DNA of 57,074 nt. It comes from Akkermansia muciniphila (GTDB lineage: Bacteria; Verrucomicrobiota; Verrucomicrobiia; Verrucomicrobiales; V1-33). Shown here piece after piece: positions 33,453 through 42,492 of the stretch; positions within the stretch are counted from its first letter, which is position 1; every line of letters starts with the position of its first letter. Where the stretch lies: the NCBI GenBank assembly GCA_945900785.1, contig CAMDJM010000028.1, forward strand, positions 1-57,074. The letters are read 5' to 3'. Under the pieces are notes generated by a model. It did not search any database, was not told the origin of the DNA, and was given only the letters and a program-made list of their open reading frames with translations. A program made the translations under genes and the position numbers.

Positions 33453-35804
33453 TTAGCGGGCAGAGGTTTTCAGTTTACGGATGATCAGGACGAGCAGGCC
33501 GATTCCAGCGATGATGGCGGGCACGAGGATGATGTTCATCCACTGGTAGAAGTTCAGCTTGGATTTGACTTCCTTGTTGGCTTCCTTCTCGAGCTGGTAT
33601 TTGCGGGCGGCGATTTCGCGGCTCTTTTCTTCCATTTTCTTCCAGCCGGACATCAGGGCGATATTGCGGTCCTTGTTGGTTTTTTGAGAGGCGATGTCAG
33701 CGTTGATTTTCTCCACTTCCTCATCCATGCTCTTCAGTTGATCGCGGATTTTGCTGGTGGCTTCATCGCGGATCATCTTGATCGTGGAGAACGGCCGGCG
33801 GGCGGATCCGCGGGAGCGGATGCTCATCAGGTCTTTGTCACCAGCAGCCTGGTCCACAAGGTTGACGGCGAAGGGGAGGTTGCTGTTTTGAAGGATCTGC
33901 TGCTGCGCGAGGATGTCGGCGAGCATGTCAGTGTCCCCCACGAGGAAGACCATGCCGTCCTTGGTGCTTTCCTTGAGCGGCACGGGAGCATTCGGATCAC
34001 CGGAAGGAGCCACCGGTGGAGGAGTTGCGCCGGCAGCGCCAGCAGGTGGAGGCAGCAGCGGGGATGGGTCGGCGGCCGGAGCGGGAGGAGCATTGCCAAG
34101 AGCAGGATCAGGAGCCGGGGTCAGAGCAGGGGCTGGATTGGCTTCTGGAGTTGCAGTAGCCGGGGTCAGGGCAGGGGCTGGATTGGCTGCAGGGGTTGCT
34201 GGAGCGTCCGCAGGCTTCGGTTCAATGGTAACTGGCGGGGTAACGACCGACGGGGTCGCAGGAGATGGAACGGCAGGAGCCGGTGCCGGTGCCGGTGCCG
34301 GTGCTGGTGCAGGAGCCGGGCTACCTGCGGGAGCAGCTTCAGGGGCCTTCACTTCAACCGGAGCCGTGGCGGCGGTGCCGGGTTCACCGGCCTCACCCTG
34401 AGGGCCGAAGTTCATGCCGGGAGGTAAACCACCCATGCCACCCATACCGCCGCCCTGACCAGGAGGAGCAGGTGGGGGAGGAGCGGGTTTGCCCTCGGGG
34501 AAGGCGGTCTTGAATTTGCCGGTCAGTTCAAAGGCGAGAATGCGTTCCTTGCCTTCGGGACGGAAGCTGCGGTTGAGACGGGCCATTTGTTGTTGGCCGG
34601 AAGGGCTGCCGGGATTGGCCGAAGCGTAGGAGGTCTCCACCATTTGGTTTTTGACCGAGGTCTTGAGAAGGATCTTTTCGGTGAGGCCGCTGGCAGGGGT
34701 GCCGGTGAAAGTCCCGGAGAAGATGAACCAGAAGTCATTGAGCTGCTTCGTGATATCCGTGCTGCGGTCGATCCCTTCGGTGCCGAGGGTGAGGAGGAGA
34801 GGATTGGAGTTGTTCGGTCCCATCGGGGTGGCATATCCCATGTCCGCGACGATCTTGTCGCCTTCAAAGTTGTAGCCCCAGGCAGTGAGGAGTTTTTCCA
34901 GGTTGGAGCTGGTGGGGATGGCTCCCGGACTCATGCCAGGAGGCATGCCGCGTTGCGGCTGTCCGCTTTGGGAGGCGACCAGGTTGTAGGGATCGAGGAA
35001 AGCGATGACGTGACCGCCGCCGAGCAGATATTGATCGACGGCCCATTGGGCTTCGTCGGTAATTCCTGCGGGGTGGAGCAGAAGGAGCACATCCACCGTA
35101 GGATCAATCTTGGTGGTGGTCAGCTCGATGTTTTTGATTTCATACTGGCTCTTCAGCATTTCATAAATGGCCCAGGTCGGTTGGCCACCACCGCCGAAGG
35201 GCATGGCGTCGCCAGCGAGCTTCAGGGGAGACATCAGACCGAGCACTTTCTTCTTGGCGGAAGTAACTTCGGAAAGGCCGGAGCTGAGGCCGAACTCGAT
35301 GCGGTCTTCATCCACGAAGGGGGAGAAGAGAGCGGGCACCCAAGGGATGAGGGTGGTTTTTTCCAGACAGGTGATGGCGATGCCGAACCACATTCCCTGC
35401 TGGGGTTGGAGGCCGGTGGTGCCGGCTTCCTGCTCCTCTTCGGAGGTGCGCTCGACGACGAATTTCTGAACCTTGACGAAGTCGGGCTTCAGTTCATGGT
35501 AGCGCTGGAGCCAGCCTTCCACCTGACCGATGACCGGGCGGAACTGGGGCATGAGGTCGTCTTCCGGGGAGACGTAGAGCTTGATGGTGACGTCGGTATC
35601 GACGCGTTTCAGGATGCTTTCGGTGCCGGCAGAGAGGGTGTGGACCCTGGCTTCGGTAAAGTCGAGATTGGCGGAACTGAGGCTGAAGAACCAGTTTACC
35701 GCGAGGAAGATGCCGGCGACGAGGGCGACGCCGGCGCTGGTGAGGAGCCAACCGCGTTTGGCGCGGACTGGAGTGGTGTCACCGGGAGGAGTGGGAGTGC
35801 TCAT
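33453..35804 (-). CDS. GldG-like ABC export subunit
   Basis: About 783 residues from the ATG at 35804; upstream codons do not look coding. An N-terminal transmembrane segment (AKRGWLLTSAGVALVAGIFLAVNWF) precedes the long periplasmic GldG domain (NLDFTEARVHTLSAGT, VLLLLHPAGITDEAQWAVDQ, VIAFLDPY). A Pro/Ala-rich stretch with APAPAPAPAPAPA and other repeats (residues ~500-600) follows. At the end a coiled coil and a transmembrane segment (WMNIILVPAIIAGIGLLVLII) anchor it again. It lies 48 bp after the GldF-like gene and 3 bp ahead of the DUF4340 gene. Length is greater than usual GldG (~550), because of the repeats. Confidence 0.85.
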   Translation of the reverse strand: MSTPTPPGDTTPVRAKRGWLLTSAGVALVAGIFLAVNWFFSLSSANLDFTEARVHTLSAGTESILKRVDTDVTIKLYVSPEDDLMPQFRPVIGQVEGWLQRYHELKPDFVKVQKFVVERTSEEEQEAGTTGLQPQQGMWFGIAITCLEKTTLIPWVPALFSPFVDEDRIEFGLSSGLSEVTSAKKKVLGLMSPLKLAGDAMPFGGGGQPTWAIYEMLKSQYEIKNIELTTTKIDPTVDVLLLLHPAGITDEAQWAVDQYLLGGGHVIAFLDPYNLVASQSGQPQRGMPPGMSPGAIPTSSNLEKLLTAWGYNFEGDKIVADMGYATPMGPNNSNPLLLTLGTEGIDRSTDITKQLNDFWFIFSGTFTGTPASGLTEKILLKTSVKNQMVETSYASANPGSPSGQQQMARLNRSFRPEGKERILAFELTGKFKTAFPEGKPAPPPPAPPGQGGGMGGMGGLPPGMNFGPQGEAGEPGTAATAPVEVKAPEAAPAGSPAPAPAPAPAPAPAPAVPSPATPSVVTPPVTIEPKPADAPATPAANPAPALTPATATPEANPAPALTPAPDPALGNAPPAPAADPSPLLPPPAGAAGATPPPVAPSGDPNAPVPLKESTKDGMVFLVGDTDMLADILAQQQILQNSNLPFAVNLVDQAAGDKDLMSIRSRGSARRPFSTIKMIRDEATSKIRDQLKSMDEEVEKINADIASQKTNKDRNIALMSGWKKMEEKSREIAARKYQLEKEANKEVKSKLNFYQWMNIILVPAIIAGIGLLVLIIRKLKTSAR
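34276..34318. repeat. Hexanucleotide microsatellite coding Pro-Ala repeats in the gldG-like gene
   Basis: GGTGCC-type units repeat about six times with one or two variant units, encoding the APAPAPAPAPAPA stretch. Such repeats can change length by slippage without loss of frame, because each unit is six bases. Confidence 0.7.
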
Positions 35805-35851
35805 TTTCTGGAATGAAGGGAAAGAGTGTAAGGACTGGGTAGGGGATGATT

Positions 35852-36580
35852 TCAGGCCCGCTTGGAGCGGATGATGACGCTGGTGAGGTAAAGACAGAAG
35901 GCGATCAGGGTCGTCAAGTAGGCAAGCGACTGGAGACGGACGAGTCCGCGGGCCATTTCGCTTTGATGCCACCAGAGGCTGATGGCATTGCCCAAATCAG
36001 CCAACCAAGGCGCGGTAGGACGGAGGAAATCCGCCACGCTGGGAAATCCGGCCAGCACCAGCAGGAAGCAGATGAAGACGGAGATGAGCAGACAACTGAT
36101 CTGGCTGCGGGTGAGGGCGGAAATGGCACAGGTGATGGCGATGGTGGCGGCCCCGATGAGGAAGCTGCCGAGGTAGCCGCTGAAGATCATTTGACCATCC
36201 GGGCTGCCCAGAATGTAGACGGTAACCACGATGGGGATGGTGCTGAGGAGTGCGGCCGCGAGCACGACGCAGGCAGCGAGGAATTTCCCGACAATGGCTT
36301 CCCAGGGAGAGATGGGCATGGTGAGGAGCAGCTCCGTGGTGCCCATGCGGTGTTCCTCAGACCAGAGGCGCATGCCGATGGCAGGGCCAAAGATCATGTA
36401 AATCCAGGGGTGGAAGAGGAAAAAATTGGTCAGGGAGGCATCGTTGAGATCGAGGAACTTCCCGATGACGAAGGTCAGGCCCATGCTGAGGACGCTGAAG
36501 ATGATGATGAGGACGTAGGCCAGCGGATTGTTGAAATAAGCGGCTAGCTCGCGTTTAAAGATGATGCTGATGTGACGCAT
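35852..36580 (-). CDS. GldF-like ABC-2 permease
   Basis: 242 residues with six hydrophobic segments, starting with KRELAAYFNNPLAYVLIIIF (the ABC-2 signature beginning) and including the conserved EEHRMGTTELLLTMPIS loop that couples to the ATPase. It is flanked by the ATPase gene upstream and the GldG-like gene downstream. It forms the membrane channel of the export/gliding-like transporter. Substrate unknown. Confidence 0.9.
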   Translation of the reverse strand: MRHISIIFKRELAAYFNNPLAYVLIIIFSVLSMGLTFVIGKFLDLNDASLTNFFLFHPWIYMIFGPAIGMRLWSEEHRMGTTELLLTMPISPWEAIVGKFLAACVVLAAALLSTIPIVVTVYILGSPDGQMIFSGYLGSFLIGAATIAITCAISALTRSQISCLLISVFICFLLVLAGFPSVADFLRPTAPWLADLGNAISLWWHQSEMARGLVRLQSLAYLTTLIAFCLYLTSVIIRSKRA

Positions 36581-36625
36581 GACGGTGTGAAAATGAGAGG
36601 TTGAAGGTGGTCAGGTCAGGGGAGG

Positions 36626-37576
36626 TCAGACTTGGTTTTGGCTGGTGAGTTCCCGGAACATGTCATCAAGACGGCCGGGCTCCTCATGGAGTTCGGACAG
36701 GGTGAGGTTGCGGTTGCGGCAGAGGTCGTAAATTTCAGTGGTCAGCGCCCCGGTGGCGGTTTTGGCCTTGGGGTAGACCGTGCCCTGGAAGGAATCGTCT
36801 GCGGTGACAGGGTCCTCAATCCGTCCGGCATGTCCGAGCCTGGCGAGGTCGCCGGCGAGGCTGGCAGCCCCGGGGCCGGTGATTTTCACGTGCACGCTGC
36901 CGGCGCGGAGGGCGCGGCGCTTCAATTCATCCGGGGTGCCGTCAGCGACGACTTTGCCCTGATCGATGATGACGGCGCGGGTGCAGCAGGCTTCCACTTC
37001 TTCCAGAATGTGGGTGGAGAAAATAATGGCCTTGGTCTTCCCCATCTCCTTGATGAGGTTCCGCACCACGTCTTTTTGGTTGGGGTCCAAGCCATCGGTC
37101 GGCTCATCCAGGATCAGCACTTCGGGATCGTGAATGATCGCCTGGGCGAGACAGGTCCGGTGGCGGTAGCCTTTGGAAAGGGTGTCGATGGACTGGCTGC
37201 GGACTTTTTCCAGGAAGCAGGTCGTGATCGCTTTTTCGACGGCAGCCTTTTTGGCGGCACCGGAGAGGCCACGCAGTTCCGCCGCAAAGGAAAGAAAGCC
37301 TGCCACGGTCATGTCCGCGTAAAGCGGGGCGCTTTCCGGGAGATAACCGATTTTTGCTTTGGCGGTGTTCGGATTGTCCAACATATCGACCCCGCCAATG
37401 GTGATGGAACCGGCGCTGGGCGGCAGGTATCCGGTGATCATGCGCATGGTGGTGGATTTGCCGGCCCCATTCGGCCCGAGGAATCCGAGGACTTGTCCTT
37501 TTTGGACGGTGAGGGAGAGGTTATCGACGGCCACCTTGGGGCCGAAGTGTTTACTGAGGTGATGGATTTCGATCAT
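36626..37576 (-). CDS. GldA-like ABC transporter ATPase
   Basis: About 316 residues from the ATG at 37576. Walker A is GPNGAGKSTT, the signature DTLSKGYRHR, Walker B VLILDEPTDGLDP, and the switch His is in FSTHILEE. The 100-residue C-terminal extension (residues ~220-316) is usual for GldA/CcmA-type exporters. It leads the four-gene operon. The gap of 312 bp upstream (37577-37888) holds no gene; near its far end a 9-bp inverted repeat overlaps the stop of the next gene upstream. Confidence 0.9.
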   Translation of the reverse strand: MIEIHHLSKHFGPKVAVDNLSLTVQKGQVLGFLGPNGAGKSTTMRMITGYLPPSAGSITIGGVDMLDNPNTAKAKIGYLPESAPLYADMTVAGFLSFAAELRGLSGAAKKAAVEKAITTCFLEKVRSQSIDTLSKGYRHRTCLAQAIIHDPEVLILDEPTDGLDPNQKDVVRNLIKEMGKTKAIIFSTHILEEVEACCTRAVIIDQGKVVADGTPDELKRRALRAGSVHVKITGPGAASLAGDLARLGHAGRIEDPVTADDSFQGTVYPKAKTATGALTTEIYDLCRNRNLTLSELHEEPGRLDDMFRELTSQNQV

Positions 37577-37863
37577 ACGGGCTAACTGAAAGGATGGTCG
37601 GGATTGGCGGTTGGTCATGGCATCCGCCGCGCGTTTAAAGCGTGGACAGATTGCCGGGTTGTTTAGCGATTTTAGGCAAAAATGGGGCGGGGAAAAACAG
37701 GGGGTGGGAATTCACCGGGACGGACCGGGGACCCGGGGAAGCACTGGGTCCGTGGCCAGCGGCCTGGCAGGATGAAAGGCGATTCATTCCATCCGGGCGG
37801 GCGGCTCAACCCGATTTCCTGACGCCATGGCCCGCCTTGGAAGGATGGAGTGACCAAAGGTCC

Positions 37864-37893
37864 CCTGAATTTTCTTCGTTATGGAAATTCAGG
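37864..37893. terminator. Inverted repeat at the end of the hypothetical gene
   Basis: CCTGAATTT at 37864-37872 and AAATTCAGG at 37885-37893 form a 9-bp perfect stem with a 12-nt loop that spans the stop codon of the minus-strand gene. The upstream 37577-37863 stretch shows nothing else recognisable. It may end transcription of the hypothetical gene; there is no T-run. Confidence 0.4.
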
Positions 37894-38443
37894 CAAAATG
37901 CAGCTTGGGATCGGCATCAAGGACCGCTTGGAGTTCGGGCCAGCCGCCGGCCTGCTGGAGCTGGAAGAGATTTAAATAAATGGCGACCTCTTCTGCCGGA
38001 TGGGCGGCGAGGAGGGCGCCGGTGCCGCTTTTGATTTTCTCCGGATCGAGCGTGGCAGGGATTTCTCCCTCGATGCCCCCATTGCCATCATGCGGCACGC
38101 CCAGGGTGTTCAGAAAGCTGATCAGCATGGCAGGACGGCCCTTCATGAGCCAAATCTGAAGGAGATTTTCTCCCACGGCTTCGTTCAGCTTGGATTTCAG
38201 TTGTTCCGCCATCCATATCACCTGTTCGGCCCGGGTCTTCCGGGCGACGAAGATGGGCCGCAGCTTGCGTTGGGCCGCGAGGGTGGCCAAGGCAGACTGG
38301 AAGACCTGTTTTTCAGTTTCGCGCAGCCAGCCAGTGATGGCCTGACTGGTGGCGGGGGTCATGGAGGTAAACATCATGTGGGCTTTCATGCAGATGGAGA
38401 AATTGTCACCGGGAGTGGGTTGTGGTTTTCCGGTTTTTATCAC
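37889..38443 (-). CDS. Hypothetical protein
   Basis: Up to 184 residues, with alternative starts at internal methionines (residues 19, 23, 24 and 28). It is mostly helical, with FQSALATLAAQRKLRPIFVAR and LNEAVGENLLQIWLMKGRP. No signal peptide, membrane segment or known motif is seen. It lies between the Gld-like operon and the divergently oriented TIR-FGE gene. Probably a real but unrecognised gene. Confidence 0.6.
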   Translation of the reverse strand: MIKTGKPQPTPGDNFSICMKAHMMFTSMTPATSQAITGWLRETEKQVFQSALATLAAQRKLRPIFVARKTRAEQVIWMAEQLKSKLNEAVGENLLQIWLMKGRPAMLISFLNTLGVPHDGNGGIEGEIPATLDPEKIKSGTGALLAAHPAEEVAIYLNLFQLQQAGGWPELQAVLDADPKLHFA

Positions 38444-38669
38444 TAGGCATGAGGGGCGCAGTTTGTCGAGCGGCGAATGCAGTTCCGCGCCCTTGGTTTA
38501 AGGGAATCTTTCACCCAACCGCCTGAGGGCAAATGGAGCAGAGGGCCGTCGTGAGGGCTGGTCCCGCAGGCCTTCGTCTCCCCCGGCTGACCTCCACTGT
38601 GCCGGAAATGATTTGAACAATAGCCAGGACGAACGATCCAAGACGGATCGATCCTCATTCCGGCATCCG

Positions 38670-40259
38670 ATGGCTGCTCCCTCTGTTTTCCTCACCTCGG
38701 TCACCGCAGACTATCCGGCGGCCCTGGCGGTGTATCAGTTGCTCCGGGAGCGGGAGATCGCCTGTTTTTTCTGCGATGAAGCGCTGCTGCGGGCTGGGGA
38801 AGCCTATTACCGGCCCACGATGCACCGGGCCCTGCGGGAAGCCAGTCATTTGCTCGTGCTGGCCGGGCAGGCCTCCCATGCCAGCAGCCCATCGGTGCAG
38901 GAAGCCCTGGCGGCCTTTAAACACGCTGCCGGGGCCCCGGAAGTGAGCCGCCCCATCATCACCCTGACCGGTCCGGGGGTGAGTCCGGGAGACTTACCGG
39001 AAAAGCTCCAATCGGGCCGCATTTTTTCCTATCCCGATCAATTGGACATCCTGCCCCGTCTCCTGACGCACGGGGAAACCCTGGAGGCCGCCCCCATCCT
39101 GGCCGGATCGGACGGTCCCGCCGATGTGGCCGATGTGGAGGTCAAAGCAAAGTGGAACAGCCGACGTGTCCTCTGGGCGGTCACGCTATTGAATGCGGGG
39201 CTTTTTTTCCTGAGCGCGTGGATGTTGCAGCGGGCAGGGGTCCCGGCGCGTTCCGGCAAATCTCCCGTGGCCGCCCCTCATGGCCCATTGGCGGGGTGGA
39301 ACTCCCAAAAGTCCCCGGCGGGTGCCAGCGCAGATGACGTCAAGGATACGGAAAAGCTAACCAGGCAGGCCAGTGGAGCGGATCACCGTGGCTTGGCCCG
39401 TTCCTCCAATTCACCGGCCGGGCCGCAGGAGGCCGCTTCGGAGCAGGTTGAGCCGCTGTCACCCCCTTCCCCCCGGCCAAGTGCCGATGAATTGGCCCAG
39501 GCCCAGCCGGGCGCGCCCCTTCGCCTTGATATTGGAAATCTGCCGCAGGTTTTCTCCTTCATCCCAGCCGGGACTTTTTTGATGGGGAGTTCCCAGACCG
39601 AAACAGGCCGGAAAAGCGATGAAACCCAACGCCCCGTCACGGTCGCGGCGGGATTTTGGCTGGCCCGGACGGAGTGCCCGCAGGATTTGTGGACATGGGT
39701 CATGGGCACCACCCTGGAGGATCCTCCGGACGGGCCAGGACTCCCGATGCGTTCCATCTCCTGGCAGCAGATCACCGGCAGCGATACGTCCTTCCTTGCT
39801 TTGCTCAATCTGATGAACCTGCTGCCGGAAGGCTGGCGGTTTGACCTTCCTGACGAAGCCCAGTGGGAATACGCCTGCCGCGCCGGCACCACCACGCCTT
39901 TCAATTTTGGAAGCGTCCTTAATGGCACCCAGGCCAATTGCGATGGCCGCCTTGCCTATGGCACCTCCACCGCAGGGCCGTTTTTAAACCGCGTCCAGCC
40001 CATCGCCTCCTATCTGCCCAATGACTGGGACCTCTACGACATGCATGGCAATCTCGCGGAATGGTGCCGCATCATTTCCAGTCAGGAGATTCCATGGAAT
40101 ATTTCGCCAAGCGCTCCCAAAACCAACCACCCCATTGAGCGGGGTGGTGCCTGGCAATTCCACGCCGGGCTCTGCCGCTCGGCCAGCCGGGAGGCCCCGG
40201 GCGGCATCGAATCAGCCGATACCATCGGCTTCCGGCTCGCCATCGTGGCGAACCGTTAG
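38670..40259 (+). CDS. TIR-like/TM/formylglycine-generating-enzyme-like fusion protein
   Basis: About 529 residues from the ATG at 38670. Residues 1-130 are TIR-like: VFLTSVTADYPAALAVYQLL, a FFCDEALLRAGE loop, and the ASHLLVLAGQASHASS strand. A transmembrane segment follows at about 167-187 (VLWAVTLLNAGLFFLSAWML). Residues about 190-285 are a low-complexity Pro/Ser/Ala linker. The last 240 residues are FGE/SUMF1-like (FSFIPAGTFLMGSS, FDLPDEAQWEYACRAGT, NLAEWC, GFRLAIV). The paired catalytic cysteines of true FGE seem absent; only one Cys remains in the GLCRSASR region. The topology would place TIR in the cytosol and FGE outside. Likely a sensor-type receptor. Confidence 0.75.
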   Translation: MAAPSVFLTSVTADYPAALAVYQLLREREIACFFCDEALLRAGEAYYRPTMHRALREASHLLVLAGQASHASSPSVQEALAAFKHAAGAPEVSRPIITLTGPGVSPGDLPEKLQSGRIFSYPDQLDILPRLLTHGETLEAAPILAGSDGPADVADVEVKAKWNSRRVLWAVTLLNAGLFFLSAWMLQRAGVPARSGKSPVAAPHGPLAGWNSQKSPAGASADDVKDTEKLTRQASGADHRGLARSSNSPAGPQEAASEQVEPLSPPSPRPSADELAQAQPGAPLRLDIGNLPQVFSFIPAGTFLMGSSQTETGRKSDETQRPVTVAAGFWLARTECPQDLWTWVMGTTLEDPPDGPGLPMRSISWQQITGSDTSFLALLNLMNLLPEGWRFDLPDEAQWEYACRAGTTTPFNFGSVLNGTQANCDGRLAYGTSTAGPFLNRVQPIASYLPNDWDLYDMHGNLAEWCRIISSQEIPWNISPSAPKTNHPIERGGAWQFHAGLCRSASREAPGGIESADTIGFRLAIVANR

Positions 40260-40387
40260 ACCTGCAAAAGGCTCCTGCCGGAAAAAAGCTGAAATTTTCC
40301 AGGGAAATCCGGCGGCTTCCGTGATGCTGGGCAACCACCTATGCCTTCCCCTGCCGACCGCCTATCAGTGAGGATCAGTATCATCTG

Positions 40388-40405
40388 CCATCCGTGGCCC
40401 GTCAT
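40388..40405. repeat. Intergenic repeat, copy 1
   Basis: An 18-base string (GCCATCCGTGGCCCGTCA) next to the 3' end of the M48 gene recurs identically at 52397-52414. Both copies are preceded by a similar GATCAGT/TATCAGT stretch, giving about 40 bases of shared sequence. It resembles the short repeats scattered between genes in many Verrucomicrobia. Confidence 0.55.
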
Positions 40406-40419
40406 TTTCCCAAGTAGGG

Positions 40420-42393
40420 TCAAAGCAGCGGGGCCGGGCGGTCCGCTGCGCTGGAAATGCCATAGGGCGGCACCGGACAACCAATCGTGTCCGCCACGGC
40501 GCGGAGGAGTTCAGCCTCGTTGCTGGAGACTTGGCCATCGGAAAACACCGCAGCCGCGCAGGCCAGGATGAGTTGCTTTTTGACCGATGGCACCGCCCGG
40601 TCAAAGCGGTCCAGGGCGGCATCAATCCGGTCCAGCGCCACCGGGGCGGGGACGGGTTCAAACGCGATCCCGGAGGCACTCAGGGATTGCACCGCCGCCT
40701 TCAGCGACCGCTGGTGCGCTGCGCTGCCTGGAGCCCCTGACAAGGAGGCGAAGGCACCCAGGATTTCCCCGGCTTCTGCCTTTACTTCATGGAACCGGCG
40801 CACCTCAATGCCAGGAGGGGTGGTGCGGCGGAAGACCAGATCCAGATTCCGCCTCACGATTTTCTGCAACATGAACTCAAACAGGTCCATCTGCCCATCC
40901 GCCGCGATGAGTTGGCTCAGAATGTGGGAAAAGCGGCCATATTCCGCAGGAGTCAGGCCCCGCAGGGCGGGCATGGCAAGGTCGATCATGGCGATCAGTT
41001 GGGCGGAATGCCAGCCATGGATCCGGCCCGCGATTCCGCTGGCGGTGGCGATGGTGTGTTGATCTGTCAGGCTGGAGAGGACGGTTTCCTCACGGGCGCG
41101 GGCACCGGGGTCGTCGGAAAGGACGACCGCAAAGATGCCTGCCTGGGCACCTCCGCTGTCCCGGAGCACCGCTTGCAGGTCCGCCGGAATGCCTTCACTC
41201 AAGGCCACGGCAGCAGCGATTTCCTCATGGGTGGGCTGGCCGATCCGCCCAATCGCCGTCTGGGCCTGAGCCGCCGTGACCCGGTTTGCTCCACCAACCG
41301 CAGCGAAGCGGGCCATGGTGCCGCCGATGGCATCCGCTCCGGGTGGGGGCGTGGCGGGCAGGCTGCGGCCGGAGCGGGCGGCAATATCCGGCAGGGAAAC
41401 CGTGGGCCAGGTGCCATCCCAGTGGGGCAGGATGGCTTTGATGCGGTCTTCCAGAGGCGGGTGGGTGCTCAGGGCGGCCACAAGGTGGTTTCCCATGGCA
41501 TTGCAGAACATCATATGGCTGGCTTCCTCGGTTTTGGGGGACTTCAGTTGGGATCCGTAGGAATACCCGCCGATCTTCAGCAGGGCACCGCCGATGCTGT
41601 CAGGATTCCGGGTGAACTGCACTGCCGAAGCATCGGCGAGGAACTCCCGCTGGCGGGAAATGGCCGCCTTGATCAGATTGCCAAAAAAGACCCCCAGATA
41701 GCCGAGCCCCAGCAGCACCGCCCCGCCGAGGAGCAAAGCCAGGCGGGGGTCCATTTCCTTGCTGTTGCTGCGGCCGCCCCGCATTTCAGCGGCGAAACGC
41801 AGCAGAATCCGTCCCAGAATAGCCATCACCAGCAGGCCGTGGACCACGCCGATCAGCCGCAGGTTCAGCCGCATGTCGCCATTGAGAATGTGGCTGAACT
41901 CATGGGCGATCACGCCCTGCAGTTCATCCCGGGAAAGCGCGCGCATGCAGCCCCGGGTGACTCCCACCACGGCATCGGAGGGCGTGTGCCCGGCGGCGAA
42001 GGCGTTGATGCCTTCCTCGTCATCCATGATCCAGACGGCGGGCACCGGCAGGCCGGAGGCGAGGGCCATTTCCTCGACAATGTTGAGCAGCCGGCGTTCG
42101 TCAGGATGGGTGGTATCCGGATCAAGGGCCCGACCGCCCAGATCCTGGGCCAGGGCAGACCCACCAGCGGAAAGCTGCAGGGTTTTATATCCACTGCCGA
42201 GCCCTATCGTGCCGGCACTGAGTGCTGCCACCGTGCCCAGGAGCTTCCAGTCCAGCAAGCCCTGTTTCCAGCCGGTGGCAAAACCTGCTGCCAGATAAAG
42301 CAGCACGATGATGGCGGCGACCGAGGCCGCGAAAAGGACGAGCAAGCGGCGGGTGCGGCGGCGGGCGTCATCCTGATTTTGGAAAAAATCCAT
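40420..42393 (-). CDS. M48 family peptidase with TerB-like C-terminal segments
   Basis: 657 residues. Two N-terminal membrane segments (LVLFAASVAAIIVLLYLAAG and a second) precede the zinc-peptidase domain with HEFSH (VIAHEFSHILNGD) and the downstream glutamate in REFLADASAVQF. Residues about 390-657 are not HtpX-like: they hold a region with LIAADGQMDLFEF and, near the end, LILACAAAVFSDGQVSSNEA, both similar to the DG-containing loops of TerB. The family is normally 280-300 residues long, so the extension is large. LemA is encoded next to it on the same strand, a common partnership. Confidence 0.85.
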   Translation of the reverse strand: MDFFQNQDDARRRTRRLLVLFAASVAAIIVLLYLAAGFATGWKQGLLDWKLLGTVAALSAGTIGLGSGYKTLQLSAGGSALAQDLGGRALDPDTTHPDERRLLNIVEEMALASGLPVPAVWIMDDEEGINAFAAGHTPSDAVVGVTRGCMRALSRDELQGVIAHEFSHILNGDMRLNLRLIGVVHGLLVMAILGRILLRFAAEMRGGRSNSKEMDPRLALLLGGAVLLGLGYLGVFFGNLIKAAISRQREFLADASAVQFTRNPDSIGGALLKIGGYSYGSQLKSPKTEEASHMMFCNAMGNHLVAALSTHPPLEDRIKAILPHWDGTWPTVSLPDIAARSGRSLPATPPPGADAIGGTMARFAAVGGANRVTAAQAQTAIGRIGQPTHEEIAAAVALSEGIPADLQAVLRDSGGAQAGIFAVVLSDDPGARAREETVLSSLTDQHTIATASGIAGRIHGWHSAQLIAMIDLAMPALRGLTPAEYGRFSHILSQLIAADGQMDLFEFMLQKIVRRNLDLVFRRTTPPGIEVRRFHEVKAEAGEILGAFASLSGAPGSAAHQRSLKAAVQSLSASGIAFEPVPAPVALDRIDAALDRFDRAVPSVKKQLILACAAAVFSDGQVSSNEAELLRAVADTIGCPVPPYGISSAADRPAPLL

Positions 42394-42492
42394 GAGGGCA
42401 GGGCGGGGGGAGAGGGCCGGCGCAGCCCGGTTGCCAAGGGACCAGCGCCCCTGGCCGGGCTACGCCAAGGCTGGGCAGCAGGTTGGGTGGAT

